Made by a program: the position numbers and the translations under genes
Assembly (NCBI RefSeq): GCF_900107635.1
Contig: NZ_FNRD01000006.1
Coordinates: 203,496 to 267,495 of the forward strand
Direction of reading: 5' to 3'
Source of the DNA: Flavobacterium gillisiae
Lineage (GTDB): Bacteria > Bacteroidota > Bacteroidia > Flavobacteriales > Flavobacteriaceae
Length of the DNA: 64,000 nt
Shown: one piece after another, positions 27,425 to 37,157 of the stretch
Numbering within the stretch: position 1 is the first letter of the stretch
Layout: every line of letters begins with the position of its first letter
Notes under the pieces: model-generated
Told to the model about the DNA's origin: nothing
What the model saw: only the letters and a program-made list of their open reading frames with translations
Database searches by the model: none

Positions 27425-28606
27425 TTACCTGTAATGAACTGCAATATGACCTATTTGAAAAACAATTTTTAACGAATCTTTAAATGATAATTTAGACCCA
27501 TCCGCATGAATCCATCTTTTTAATGGTTGTTCACAAACTAATTTTTTAGTTTCTTCATCTCCAAATATTTTTTTCATTCGCATAAAAATCTCAACATCAA
27601 AAAGCCATTTGGTCAAAAACTTTGTTTGAAACGTTTTCTCAACGACATCCTTACTCATTATTTTTGCTCCACACTGCGTATCGTTAAATTCCATACCAAT
27701 TGTCTTCCTGATAATCAAATTGATTATTTTACTAATAATTGCTCTAGCAGATTCTTTAGTTATATCTGCACCCATCCTAGCCATTCTAGAACCACTAACA
27801 ATCTTAAAATTAGAGTTTGATATTGTATCTACTAAATCCTGAAAATCCGCAAAATCAGTTGACAAATCGGCGTCGAGAAAACCAATATAATTGAATTGCT
27901 CCTCTTTGGCCAAATGCAACATTCCTAATCGTACTGCCTCAGCCTTTCCTCCATTTTTCTCACAATTATAAATACTGATGTGGTCTTCATTCCCTTTTCT
28001 TAACGCTTCTAAAACAGCTAAAGTATTGTCTTTACTTCCGTCATTTACAAAACACAAGTGATATCCTAAATTAGAATGAACAAAAGTTTTAAACTCATCA
28101 CTTAACAACCTTTTCTCTTCATCATAACAGGGTATAACTACACCAATGCAATTATTCTGAATTATCTTATTCTTGGCTGTTTGCACAGCGCTACTATTTC
28201 CGCTTCCAATTAATCTTTTAACACGTGCTCCTATTTCACTTAGACTTAATGGTTTTTTCATATAATCATCCACTCCTAAGTCAAATCCTTTTACGATTAT
28301 ATCTTCGCTAGTGTTCCCAGATAAAATCATAACAGGAGTCGAATGCCCTTTTGTTTTCTTGATATATTTAGCTATTTCAAGACCATTAGTATCTTCATTA
28401 GATTCTGTACTATTATTCGAAAAAGCAGAAGTAGAAGAAAAAGGCATGTTAATATCCGCGATAACTAAATTTGGCATATGCTCATCATACATCTTAATTG
28501 CATCAGAAACATTATTGGCACTTACAACATCATAACCTAAATCAACAAGACATTTCTCTAAAGAAAGAATTACTAATTCCTGATCATCAACAATTAAAAT
28601 TTTCAT
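27425..28606 (-). CDS. Receiver domain fused to an Alg5-like GT2 glycosyltransferase
   Basis: The 393-residue protein has an N-terminal REC domain (1 to about 130): acidic pair IVDDQE (Asp7-Asp8), phospho-acceptor Asp51 in IADINMPFS, Thr/Ser in LSGNTS and the conserved KKPLS. There is an extra Ser/Asn-rich loop of about 18 residues right after the phosphorylation site. Residues of about 150-393 are a family 2 glycosyltransferase: VVIPCYDEEKR, NDGSKDNT, FLDADLST (the DxD-type motif), SGSRMA, DTQCGAKIM and KWLFDVEIF. This order is typical of dolichyl/polyprenyl-phosphate glucosyltransferases. It has no membrane segment. Phosphorylation presumably controls sugar-lipid synthesis for the polysaccharide locus beside it. 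The fusion is unusual. Confidence 0.87.
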   Translation of the reverse strand: MKILIVDDQELVILSLEKCLVDLGYDVVSANNVSDAIKMYDEHMPNLVIADINMPFSSTSAFSNNSTESNEDTNGLEIAKYIKKTKGHSTPVMILSGNTSEDIIVKGFDLGVDDYMKKPLSLSEIGARVKRLIGSGNSSAVQTAKNKIIQNNCIGVVIPCYDEEKRLLSDEFKTFVHSNLGYHLCFVNDGSKDNTLAVLEALRKGNEDHISIYNCEKNGGKAEAVRLGMLHLAKEEQFNYIGFLDADLSTDFADFQDLVDTISNSNFKIVSGSRMARMGADITKESARAIISKIINLIIRKTIGMEFNDTQCGAKIMSKDVVEKTFQTKFLTKWLFDVEIFMRMKKIFGDEETKKLVCEQPLKRWIHADGSKLSFKDSLKIVFQIGHIAVHYR

Positions 28607-28705
28607 ACTACGTTATTTTTAGTGAATTTGGGAAAAGTAAATATATTACTTATCATACTGAATTACAATTTTATTTTATAAAAAAACCTAATTTAATCCT
28701 TTATT

Positions 28706-28727
28706 CTAATTGTTTTCACACAATTAG
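28706..28727. promoter_or_regulatory. Inverted repeat between divergent polysaccharide genes, possible operator
   Basis: CTAATTGT (28706-28713) and ACAATTAG (28720-28727) are perfect inverted arms with a 6-base spacer. The site lies in the 163-base gap between the divergent receiver-glycosyltransferase and GT-C-like genes, where one regulator could control both. Confidence 0.35.
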
Positions 28728-28769
28728 TTTTATCCTTACATTTACGTCATTACTAGTAAATAATCCTTT

Positions 28770-31700
28770 GTGAAAGAAAAAACGAATAAATATTTAATTG
28801 TCGCCTTACTCATTGGGGTGGTCTTTCACTCTAGCGCCATTTTCTTCACACTAGAAAGCACTTATGATGCTTTAATACATATGTTTTTTGCCAATCATTA
28901 TGCTACTAGCTGGTTCGAACCGTGGAATTACAGTTGGTACACCGGCTTTACCGTTATGGGATATCCTCCACTAGTTCATCAGTCCATTGGTTTACTATCA
29001 CTTATTGGTGGCTTAAAGTTTGGGATGTTTACCGTTGCCATTATTGGAATCGTATTGTTTATCACCGGAGTGTATCGCTATACTTTAATGATGACAGGAA
29101 ACCGCAATGTGGCTGGTTACGCGTCACTGGTTGCTGTTTATTCTTCCTCATTTGTAGAAACCCTTCATATTTTTGGACAATTACCCAGTATTATTGGAGT
29201 TTCGCTACTGATGCATTGTATGCCCGAAATATACCTGTGGATAAAAACGGGCCAATATAAATATCTATTTAGAGCTTTATCCTTACTAGCCGTTACCATA
29301 ACTTCTCATCATGTCACTCCTATTTTCGGGATGATATTTTTTATTTTTCCATTAATTGGAATGGTAATAATGGATGTTTCAAGAGAAAAAGTAAACTCAT
29401 ACAAAGAGGTTAAGTTCAAACTTTTTCTACAAACTTTTTTTCAGTTATTCAAAAGGATCGTTCTTTTTGGAGGTGCTTCCTTATTTTTAATCATTTTTTG
29501 CATTTTCCCTTATTGGATGAACTCCAAAAAGAATCCAATTACTCAAGTCCCTATTCCACATGGCAGTAGAGATAATTTCATAGAAGTCACTTCCTCAGGC
29601 TTGATGTTTTTTGTAATTCCGTGGGGAATTTTATTTTTTATTCTACCCTACATTTTCTATCGTTATTTCAGCAAAAGATACATTTGTTTTGGGCTTTCAA
29701 TTACGCTACTAACTATTTTAGGAACTGGAGGAACTACTCCAATTCCGTTAATGGTTTTAGGAAAAAATGCCTTTAATATCCTAACACTTGACCGTTTCAC
29801 ACTTTGGGCTTCTATCATGAGTTTACCTATAGCTGGAGAATTTGCGTATCGAATGGCCGAAGGCGATTTTAAAGAAGCAATTCAAAAACGATTCGGCAAT
29901 GTGTATCACCGTATTTTGGGCGCTTTATTTGCTGGAACGTTTCTGTTTTTTGCCGTTTTCACAATAACACTGGGTTATTTCAGACCATTTCAACCTCAAA
30001 AAATCAACACCCTTCCGCTAGTCAATTTCTTAAACCAAGACCAGCACGATCAATGGCGTTTTTTACCATTAGGTTTTGGTGACCAGATGGCCACTTTATC
30101 TTCACAGACTAAAGCAATGACAGTAGATGGCAATTACCATTCTGCTCGAAGACTACCTGAATTAACTTCACGAGCAGTGGAACGACTGGAAAACTCAAAA
30201 TTTAGGGGTATGGAGGGAATTGGTTCCTTACAGCAATTTTTGACCGTCCCCGAAAAATACAATTTAAAATATGTTTTTTCGAATGATAAATTTTACGATC
30301 CCATACTCTACTTCTGTGGATGGCATCGCCTTTCACAATTAGAAAACGGAATTATGGTCTGGGAGAAACTGAATGTACCTCCGCTATCTAAAGTGCTACC
30401 TAAAGAAGACGTACCGCGCTATCAAAAATTGATGTGGGGAATCATCCCTATATTGACCGTTATTATTGCTTTTATACTCAATATCCAAATCATATTCTAC
30501 AGAGCACTGAAGTTAAAAAACCTTAGCACACCTGATTTTTTCAAATTTGGCGTCGAATATAAAAAATTTCCCTTTAAAATTATCGTTGTCCTACATGTTT
30601 GGGCTTTGATTTTACTAGGACTCATTGGGTACAATGTTTATGACTTTTACATGCATAACGCTACGCAAATCAGTCCTAAAAATGTCGTTCGGTCTTACTA
30701 TGACGCACTGGATTTTAAATACTATGAAAAAGCGCATTCCTATATTGACCCAAATAGCAAGTTGTCTATTTCACAATTCATGCTCGAAACTTCTGTAGCA
30801 GATGGTATTTTAAATTCATACGCCAAACTCGATGCGATTGATGTTCAAATTTTAAAAGAATCCGCAAACAGAGCTGAATTAGTTGCAAAAACTAAATGGA
30901 TCACTCCACTTGAAATCATCAAAAAAGACTTTTATCATGAAGCGATCAAACGCAATGGAAAATGGTATATTCTACCCACTAAATTAGATTTAGATATTCC
31001 GCCTGATCAATTTCTATCGAATAACACAACTGAATTTTTCAAACATGGAAGAAGAAAAATTTCGACCCAACAAACCTATCATGACGATGTTTTAAAACAA
31101 CCAGAATTAGAGATTTTATCGGCTAAACTTATTAAATACAAAAACGAATACATCATCATTGGTGAATTACAAAACATTGATAACAGTCCCGCTGATGTAA
31201 TTTTAAAATCCACTTTGTACAATAATAATGACGAGGTACTGGCCACTTTTAATGCTAAATATGTCATTAAACACAAATTAATGCCCAAGGAAATCACCAG
31301 CTTTAAAGTGAATTTTGAAGAAATAGCTTGGATAAAAAAAGACGTTGTTCAGCCTACCACTTTCAATCCTGATGAATTCACACCAAAAAACATAAGTGAA
31401 ACTCCTGCTAACTTTGACATTCAATCTGCAGGAAATGTTGCTATAACTGACTTTTACACACAAGTAGCTCTTTCTGATTTAGCAATTGTGGGTGATCATC
31501 TTAAAGGCACACTTTTTAATTATGGTATTCAAGAAGTCACTGTTCCTGAACTCTTGATTTCCTATTATGATGATGCTAAAGAACTGCTATATGTAGATCA
31601 TTTTTTCTTGCGTGAAGGCGTACGTGTGCAGCGTAAACAGTATTTTGATTACAAACTATTAGATTTAACAAAATGTAAAATCATTCAGTCTTCACTAAAA

Positions 31701-31859
31701 AACTGTTTTGTCAATGGTTTGCCCAATGGTGACTTAGCCCGAACTATTATTCCCAACCGAAAACTAGAACAAGGAAAAGAACAATTGCAAAAAACAAAAG
31801 GAAAAGGGTATAGCTACCTAAAAATTGAAATGAATAACTATATTGGTAATCCCAAATGA
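28770..31859 (+). CDS. Large GT-C-like membrane protein (6-pyruvoyl-tetrahydropterin-synthase-related family) with C-terminal soluble domains
   Basis: The 1029-residue protein starts with GTG; there is no nearer in-frame ATG. Residues of about 1-420 hold around ten membrane segments, with another at about 555-575 and one at 615-635. An acidic residue lies in the first external loop (ESTYDALIHMFFANHY), as in GT-C glycosyltransferases. The family is often labelled PTPS-related, although no pterin enzyme motif is present. A domain at about 645-745 (VVRSYYDALDFKYYEKAHSY) looks NTF2-like and is followed by beta-rich regions of about 260 residues. I infer it uses a polyprenyl-linked sugar made by the neighbouring GT2 fusion. 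It overlaps the next gene by four bases. Confidence 0.7.
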   Translation: MKEKTNKYLIVALLIGVVFHSSAIFFTLESTYDALIHMFFANHYATSWFEPWNYSWYTGFTVMGYPPLVHQSIGLLSLIGGLKFGMFTVAIIGIVLFITGVYRYTLMMTGNRNVAGYASLVAVYSSSFVETLHIFGQLPSIIGVSLLMHCMPEIYLWIKTGQYKYLFRALSLLAVTITSHHVTPIFGMIFFIFPLIGMVIMDVSREKVNSYKEVKFKLFLQTFFQLFKRIVLFGGASLFLIIFCIFPYWMNSKKNPITQVPIPHGSRDNFIEVTSSGLMFFVIPWGILFFILPYIFYRYFSKRYICFGLSITLLTILGTGGTTPIPLMVLGKNAFNILTLDRFTLWASIMSLPIAGEFAYRMAEGDFKEAIQKRFGNVYHRILGALFAGTFLFFAVFTITLGYFRPFQPQKINTLPLVNFLNQDQHDQWRFLPLGFGDQMATLSSQTKAMTVDGNYHSARRLPELTSRAVERLENSKFRGMEGIGSLQQFLTVPEKYNLKYVFSNDKFYDPILYFCGWHRLSQLENGIMVWEKLNVPPLSKVLPKEDVPRYQKLMWGIIPILTVIIAFILNIQIIFYRALKLKNLSTPDFFKFGVEYKKFPFKIIVVLHVWALILLGLIGYNVYDFYMHNATQISPKNVVRSYYDALDFKYYEKAHSYIDPNSKLSISQFMLETSVADGILNSYAKLDAIDVQILKESANRAELVAKTKWITPLEIIKKDFYHEAIKRNGKWYILPTKLDLDIPPDQFLSNNTTEFFKHGRRKISTQQTYHDDVLKQPELEILSAKLIKYKNEYIIIGELQNIDNSPADVILKSTLYNNNDEVLATFNAKYVIKHKLMPKEITSFKVNFEEIAWIKKDVVQPTTFNPDEFTPKNISETPANFDIQSAGNVAITDFYTQVALSDLAIVGDHLKGTLFNYGIQEVTVPELLISYYDDAKELLYVDHFFLREGVRVQRKQYFDYKLLDLTKCKIIQSSLKNCFVNGLPNGDLARTIIPNRKLEQGKEQLQKTKGKGYSYLKIEMNNYIGNPK

Positions 31860-33094
31860 TAAAGAAGATACCTTATTACATATTACCCATTATGGCGTTC
31901 TTTTTGTTTGTTTTTGCTAAAATCAAAACAGACGAAAAAGCAGCGACGTTTAGCATCCAAAATATTGCCAAAACCTACACTGCTGGAAATGCAATTTCAA
32001 TCTCTTTTACAACGGAATCGAAAACTGCCACTGCCGATTTGTATTTGATTCATTCCTATTCTAAAATCATTATCAATGCAAAGAATGAAAACGGAAAACT
32101 AACCTTTAAGCTTCCTTTATTTTTTACCGAAAAAACAGGTAGCGTAAGCTGGCATTTACTTAGTAAGAATAGCAAAGCTTCAACAGGAACTTTTAAAATT
32201 ATCCCAAACAACACAACAACCACAAAAATTGAGAGCTATTTAGGTCCAAGAACTATTTTGACAGGAAAACAAAACTTCACCATGATGGTTGTGGTTCCTA
32301 CAGATGGATTAGACAACCCCAAAGAAGACAATACTGCGGTAATAATCAAGGATCAATTTCAAGAAGACATCACAAGCGAACAAAAAAACACTACCAATTT
32401 CATAGCCTGGAAAAACATCTATTCTCGCGTAAAATCAGGCAAAATGCTTGTTTCATCCCAATGTGAGCAAACAACCACTAAAGAAATCGAAACAGACATT
32501 TACCCCTCTATCGCTACAAATTTCTCTATTACTTACGAGCGCAATCATGATTTTGCTGATGGTAATCAAATCACCAAATTGACTACCTCAAAAATCACAG
32601 ATCAATTTGGTAATCTCGTTAGTGACGGAACGCTTGTCGCCTTTTACATTACCACCACAACAAATATGGTATTAAAAACCTATGCCGCTACTATTAACGG
32701 AATCGCAATAGCTCAAATATTACATCCTGACCACGGCGACACCTATAACATAAAGGCTTTTGTAACCGGAATGGCAGAAAGCCAACCCATAAAAATTAGT
32801 TATCAACCACTCATCAAATCTTTCCCTTATACTTTTTCGAAAGAAAATCGAGAAATTACCGTCGGGCCGCTGAAGAGTTTTATGAACCAAATTGTTCCGA
32901 ATGGAATAAAGGTAGTTTTAGAAATTTATCACAACAATCAGCTAGTTGAAACGCTACAATTAGATAGTTACGATGGCTTGGCTAAATTTTATTTATCACC
33001 ATCCTTTTACAAAGAAAAAGAATATCAATTTCTAATTCACACCTTAGGAATCACTCAAAAAACTGAAATTAAAAAATATGAAAATCATAAATAA
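31856..33094 (+). CDS. Exported or membrane-anchored beta-sandwich protein of the polysaccharide locus
   Basis: The 412-residue protein begins with a signal-anchor-like segment (YYILPIMAFFLFVFA). The rest is beta-rich and repetitive in style: AKTYTAGNAISISFTT near the start, LGPRTILTGKQNFTMMVVVP, and an Ig/invasin-like segment KLTTSKITDQFGNLVSDGTL (about 240-260) resembling the Big-type domain that starts with 'D.fGN.v..gt.V.f'. I see no catalytic motif. It overlaps the genes on both sides (4 and 17 bases), so it is cotranslated with the GT-C-like protein and the glycosidase and may hold them or the glycan in place. Confidence 0.6.
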   Translation: MIKKIPYYILPIMAFFLFVFAKIKTDEKAATFSIQNIAKTYTAGNAISISFTTESKTATADLYLIHSYSKIIINAKNENGKLTFKLPLFFTEKTGSVSWHLLSKNSKASTGTFKIIPNNTTTTKIESYLGPRTILTGKQNFTMMVVVPTDGLDNPKEDNTAVIIKDQFQEDITSEQKNTTNFIAWKNIYSRVKSGKMLVSSQCEQTTTKEIETDIYPSIATNFSITYERNHDFADGNQITKLTTSKITDQFGNLVSDGTLVAFYITTTTNMVLKTYAATINGIAIAQILHPDHGDTYNIKAFVTGMAESQPIKISYQPLIKSFPYTFSKENREITVGPLKSFMNQIVPNGIKVVLEIYHNNQLVETLQLDSYDGLAKFYLSPSFYKEKEYQFLIHTLGITQKTEIKKYENHK

Positions 33095-34634
33095 TCGCAA
33101 TATTAACCGACTTGTGCTAATCATTTTATTTTTTATGATTAGTACCCTAACCCTACTTGGGATGAGTCGTATTTTAGAATTTTTAAACTCAGGCGCTGAT
33201 CGTAGCAGTATGTTGCACTTAGAACTTACTACGGAAGATGCCTATTTACCTAAAGTAGTATGGCGAGACTTAGAAAATCCAGCACGTGAAATAGAACAAA
33301 ATACGCTTCATAAAATTGAAAAAGATTATCTTTTTTCTTGGTATGTAAAAAACAATGCGCTCGAAAAAAACACAACCAAAGGCATTGAAGATTTCTATAC
33401 TCAAAATACTAGAAAAAATCTATACCGAACCATTGCTTACAACAAAGGCCATAAAATTTCTATCGAAAGCACTACCATTAAACATTTTCCAGAACTAGAA
33501 TTTTATAGTGAAGATGGACAACAAGTTGTTTTTACAGATAAAAACGTAGTTGAATTTCAAAAAATATCTCAAAACGACCAACTCTTAACCTCTATACAAG
33601 ATACCGCAACTTATAAAGTAATGATGTTACTTGAAGATGGTTTCTGGCGTGTACGTCATATGGTAAAAATGGATGCCGAGCCATTTCAAAAAGACACCGT
33701 ACAACCAACACCCATTTACACGGTAAGCAATAACCAAATCCTGCAAAATAAAACCTCTTATACCATCAAAGGAATCAATTATTACCCAAAAAACTCTGCA
33801 TGGGATACCTTTGGCGAATTATTTAATAAGGATACTATTGCAAAGGATTTTGATATTATTAAGAAAGCAAACCTCAACACTATAAGAGTATTTATTCAAT
33901 ATGAAGACTTTGGCAAAGCCAAAGTAAAACTAGAAAAATTAGCGAAATTGAAGGTGCTTTTGGACTTGGCTGAAGCCAAAAAACTAGCAGTAATTGTGAC
34001 TCTTTTTGATTTTTATAGTGACTACACAATTCCAAGCTGGACGCTTACCCATCGTCATGCAGAACACATTGTATCTGAATTTAAAAACCACAAAGCCATT
34101 TTGGGCTGGGACATAAAAAACGAACCTAATTTAGATTTTGAAAACCGAAACAAAGAAAATGTTTTGAATTGGCTGGATCATATGATTACTGTAATTAAAG
34201 AAAATGATCCCAATCATTTAATTACAATTGGTTGGTCAAATTCCGTTGAAGCAACGAATCTTGCGAATAAATTAGATTTTATTTCTTATCACTTTTATAA
34301 TGATATGATACATCTGGAATACGAAACTAATGGTTTACTAAAAAACACTAATAAACCCGTGGTAATAGAGGAATTTGGAGTCCCATCCTACGGTGGTGTT
34401 TGGAATTTTTGGGAAGGAAGTCCAAAAGAACAGGCAGCTTACCATAAAAAAATGCAAACTTATTTCAAGAAGAATAACTATTCCTTTATGTCATGGACTT
34501 TATATGATTTTCCACATGTTCCTGATCAAGTAGCAGGAAAATGGCCTTGGCAAAAAATGAGACAAAAAAAATTCGGGTTTATTGATGAACATGGCAACAA
34601 CAAACCCGCATTTCAATACATTTCGAATAAATAA
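33078..34634 (+). CDS. Membrane-anchored glycoside hydrolase, GH5/clan-A TIM barrel
   Basis: The 518-residue protein has one N-terminal membrane segment (about 9-30) and a soluble region that precedes a TIM barrel starting at YTIKGINYYPK (about 228). Clan-A signatures are present: GWDIKNEPN with acid/base Glu349 and VVIEEFG with nucleophile Glu432, plus a final LYDFPHVPDQVAGKWPW. Such enzymes cut beta-1,4 or beta-1,3 linked glycans. The gene overlaps its neighbour by 17 bases. Inside a synthesis locus this points to trimming of the nascent polymer, as seen with hydrolases of bacterial exopolysaccharide systems, rather than nutrition. Confidence 0.82.
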   Translation: MKIINNRNINRLVLIILFFMISTLTLLGMSRILEFLNSGADRSSMLHLELTTEDAYLPKVVWRDLENPAREIEQNTLHKIEKDYLFSWYVKNNALEKNTTKGIEDFYTQNTRKNLYRTIAYNKGHKISIESTTIKHFPELEFYSEDGQQVVFTDKNVVEFQKISQNDQLLTSIQDTATYKVMMLLEDGFWRVRHMVKMDAEPFQKDTVQPTPIYTVSNNQILQNKTSYTIKGINYYPKNSAWDTFGELFNKDTIAKDFDIIKKANLNTIRVFIQYEDFGKAKVKLEKLAKLKVLLDLAEAKKLAVIVTLFDFYSDYTIPSWTLTHRHAEHIVSEFKNHKAILGWDIKNEPNLDFENRNKENVLNWLDHMITVIKENDPNHLITIGWSNSVEATNLANKLDFISYHFYNDMIHLEYETNGLLKNTNKPVVIEEFGVPSYGGVWNFWEGSPKEQAAYHKKMQTYFKKNNYSFMSWTLYDFPHVPDQVAGKWPWQKMRQKKFGFIDEHGNNKPAFQYISNK

Positions 34635-34635
34635 A

Positions 34636-35814
34636 TTACTTTTTTGAACGAATAATTTCTTTAAAAGTATCCATATACATATCTGTAATTTTATCCATTG
34701 ACAATGCACTTGCTGCCTTGAAGTTTTGAATCGCTATGGCTTTTCTATGGTCATCATTGTTGAAGATTTTTTCGATAGCCACAGCCAGCGATTCCGCACT
34801 TTCTGGATCAAAAAATTCGCCTTTATAGCCTTCTTCTTCCACCAATAATGCTAGATCACCTAAGTCTGGCATTACCACAGCCTTACCATAACTTCCCGCT
34901 TGGTGCAACACACCAGAACTTCCCGTTGTAGAAGTATAAGGAAAAGCAACGACAGTACAGTCGCCAAAGATTCTTGGCACATCTTTCTCCTCAACATAAC
35001 CCGTAAAATGAATTCCTTCAACATCTTTATATTTTTGTTGTACGCTATCCAAATATCCTGGTGTATTAGGACTATCCGTTCCCGCAACAACCACTTCAAT
35101 TTTTTCAGAAGTACGTTTTCTCATGATTATAGCCGCATCAATAAGAATTTCGACTTTTTTATAGGTTCCAAATTTACCAAAAGCCATAATCTGCTTTGGC
35201 CCTGGAGCCAACTCAAATGACGGTTCTTCAATACTATCAAAAGTACCATGTGGTATTACTTTGACATTATTACAATGGTACTTTTTTTCTAAAACATCAA
35301 CATATTTACTTATGGTTACCGCCACTACATCTGATTTCAAAACAAATCTAGTCAGCGTAGTTCCTATAAAATTATATATTTTTTGAGCTACCTTATTCTT
35401 GGTAAAACCGGCACTTTCTAGATCGACTTGTTCTAAAATATTATGCAGCAAGGAAACAGTAGGAACACCACTCGTGCGTAAAACCATGGGAATCATCAAC
35501 CCTAAAGCGGCTGGCACTTTCTTGTCGCCAAATTTCATGAACTGCAGATTGATCAATACGGCATCTGGTTTTTCCTCTCGAATGGCTTGACTAATAGACA
35601 TAATATTGTTATAACTATTAAAAGACCAGCATTCGTTGACTTTTACTTTATGGCTATTTTCGAAATCAAGTTCCTTTGCCCCTGGAGTTTTATCTGATAA
35701 CAAAACAACTTCTGAAACTTCATCTTTTTTGGCAAAGTTTTTTACTAAATGATAACCATATTCGTTTAGAGTTACTTTACTAGGTGGAAAAGCAGTGATT
35801 ACAGCAATTTTCAT
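34636..35814 (-). CDS. GT4-family glycosyltransferase
   Basis: The 392-residue soluble protein is a GT-B fold enzyme. The N-terminal half starts KIAVITAFPPSKVTLNEYG, and the C-terminal half has the donor site: GPKQIMAFGKFGTYKKVEIL, VEGIHFTGYVEEKDVPRIF, AFPYTSTTGSSGVLHQAGSY with the Gly-rich acceptor turn, and a Glu (E.G..GEFFDPE). It transfers a sugar from a nucleotide donor to a growing chain. It is the last gene of a leftward STAS-flippase-GT4 run, 62 bases after the flippase gene. Its 3' end almost touches that of the glycosidase gene on the other strand. Confidence 0.88.
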   Translation of the reverse strand: MKIAVITAFPPSKVTLNEYGYHLVKNFAKKDEVSEVVLLSDKTPGAKELDFENSHKVKVNECWSFNSYNNIMSISQAIREEKPDAVLINLQFMKFGDKKVPAALGLMIPMVLRTSGVPTVSLLHNILEQVDLESAGFTKNKVAQKIYNFIGTTLTRFVLKSDVVAVTISKYVDVLEKKYHCNNVKVIPHGTFDSIEEPSFELAPGPKQIMAFGKFGTYKKVEILIDAAIIMRKRTSEKIEVVVAGTDSPNTPGYLDSVQQKYKDVEGIHFTGYVEEKDVPRIFGDCTVVAFPYTSTTGSSGVLHQAGSYGKAVVMPDLGDLALLVEEEGYKGEFFDPESAESLAVAIEKIFNNDDHRKAIAIQNFKAASALSMDKITDMYMDTFKEIIRSKK

Positions 35815-35876
35815 ATTTTTAGAGATTTGGTTTGGTTTGGTAATTATATAGACCGTAATAATTTTACACTACTAAT

Positions 35877-37127
35877 TTACTTTTTATTTTTATAAAAGAA
35901 ATAACACAATTGGAAAAACAATAGAATCACCATTGCTATAATTTGCATGTGAACTACTTGTTCTAATGAATTATGATAAGCTATAATTAATCCTATTTGT
36001 GTTGACCCTAAAACTGCCGAAACAACCACTGGGAAATATTGATTAAGCGACAAATAGTAATAGGCAAATATATTAGCTACCGCAAAAAGCGAGGTGGCTA
36101 AGGCATATTTCCACAATAAGAAAGAGATTGAAACATATTCTTTTCCAAACATGACACTCACTACAAATTCAGGGAAAAGTGCTGTAAAACCAACTATCAA
36201 GGAAGACAAAACTGCAATATAACCTACATATTTTAATAGAATAGGTAAAGTATCCTGATTGTCTTTTTTCATTTGGATAACTTTGGGCAACAACAACATA
36301 ACAAACATCCAAGCGACAAAATACACTACACGACCTATTAAGGCCAAAGAAGCATACAAACCTGCGTCTTTACTATCAAAAAAGTGTTTCACTAAAATGA
36401 TATCACTATTGTTTATAATGATTTGGGTCAATTCATAAAAAGCAGTAAGCGCAAAAAAGGTGGTTATAGAACGAGTATCAATTTCAGCAACATTAACCGC
36501 TTTCAGCCCTTTAAAAATTGTTTTTTGGAAAGGAAAAATACCAAAAACAAACGAAAACAGAATTCCTAAAGCTACAATAATAGAACTAGGAACATCAGGA
36601 AACAGCAGTAAAGCTGCGATTGTTAATAGTAATCTGCTAGCCATCTCCGTTTGATAGGTTGTAGCAAGTTTGTTCAGCACATTTTGCCCTTGGTACAAAC
36701 CTCTATTGACACTCATCATAAAATACAATGGAATACCAATACCAAAAATATAAAACATAGATGCCGTCTTAGTATGAAAAACGACTTGTAATTCCTGATA
36801 AAAAATCACAATACTGATACCGAATAGTATTCCTAAAACGGTAGCGTATTTTGTAATCAATTTGATAAAAGCAAGCAGACTATTTCCTTCAAATAAAACA
36901 GCATATTTAGCAGTTACAATTTGGAATGTCATTCCCACAAAGGAAAGTATTAATAAAAGAGTGATGAGAATTGCAGCATCGGAAAAAGCTACAGGACCTA
37001 GCATCCTACCTAATAATAAATTATACAAGTAATTGCCGCCATTTACTAATAAAATGGTCACCATAAAGAGTTGCTCAGGCCCTAACTTTCTGGGTATTTT
37101 AGCAATCAGATTTGAGGCTATCTTCAT
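35877..37127 (-). CDS. Wzx-like oligosaccharide flippase (MATE/MOP superfamily)
   Basis: The 416-residue protein has about twelve hydrophobic segments. The start reads LGPEQLFMVTILLVNGGNYLYNLLLGRMLGP, with the G(R)xLGP motif near residue 40-45 that is typical of polysaccharide-biosynthesis flippases. A mid-protein KHFFDSKDAGLYASLALIGR segment is the second family landmark. It should move lipid-linked glycan units or a chain across the inner membrane. It lies 30 bases after the STAS gene and before the GT4 gene, which is the PelG/Wzx-with-GT4 type of arrangement. Confidence 0.88.
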   Translation of the reverse strand: MKIASNLIAKIPRKLGPEQLFMVTILLVNGGNYLYNLLLGRMLGPVAFSDAAILITLLLILSFVGMTFQIVTAKYAVLFEGNSLLAFIKLITKYATVLGILFGISIVIFYQELQVVFHTKTASMFYIFGIGIPLYFMMSVNRGLYQGQNVLNKLATTYQTEMASRLLLTIAALLLFPDVPSSIIVALGILFSFVFGIFPFQKTIFKGLKAVNVAEIDTRSITTFFALTAFYELTQIIINNSDIILVKHFFDSKDAGLYASLALIGRVVYFVAWMFVMLLLPKVIQMKKDNQDTLPILLKYVGYIAVLSSLIVGFTALFPEFVVSVMFGKEYVSISFLLWKYALATSLFAVANIFAYYYLSLNQYFPVVVSAVLGSTQIGLIIAYHNSLEQVVHMQIIAMVILLFFQLCYFFYKNKK

Positions 37128-37157
37128 TACTTTCGTTTATTTAATTAAGAAACCTGA

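Noticed and set aside
28770..31859. Reading the PTPS-related label as a pterin-synthesis enzyme
   Set aside because: The protein is a multi-pass membrane protein with no zinc-His motif of 6-pyruvoyl-tetrahydropterin synthase; its context is polysaccharide assembly.
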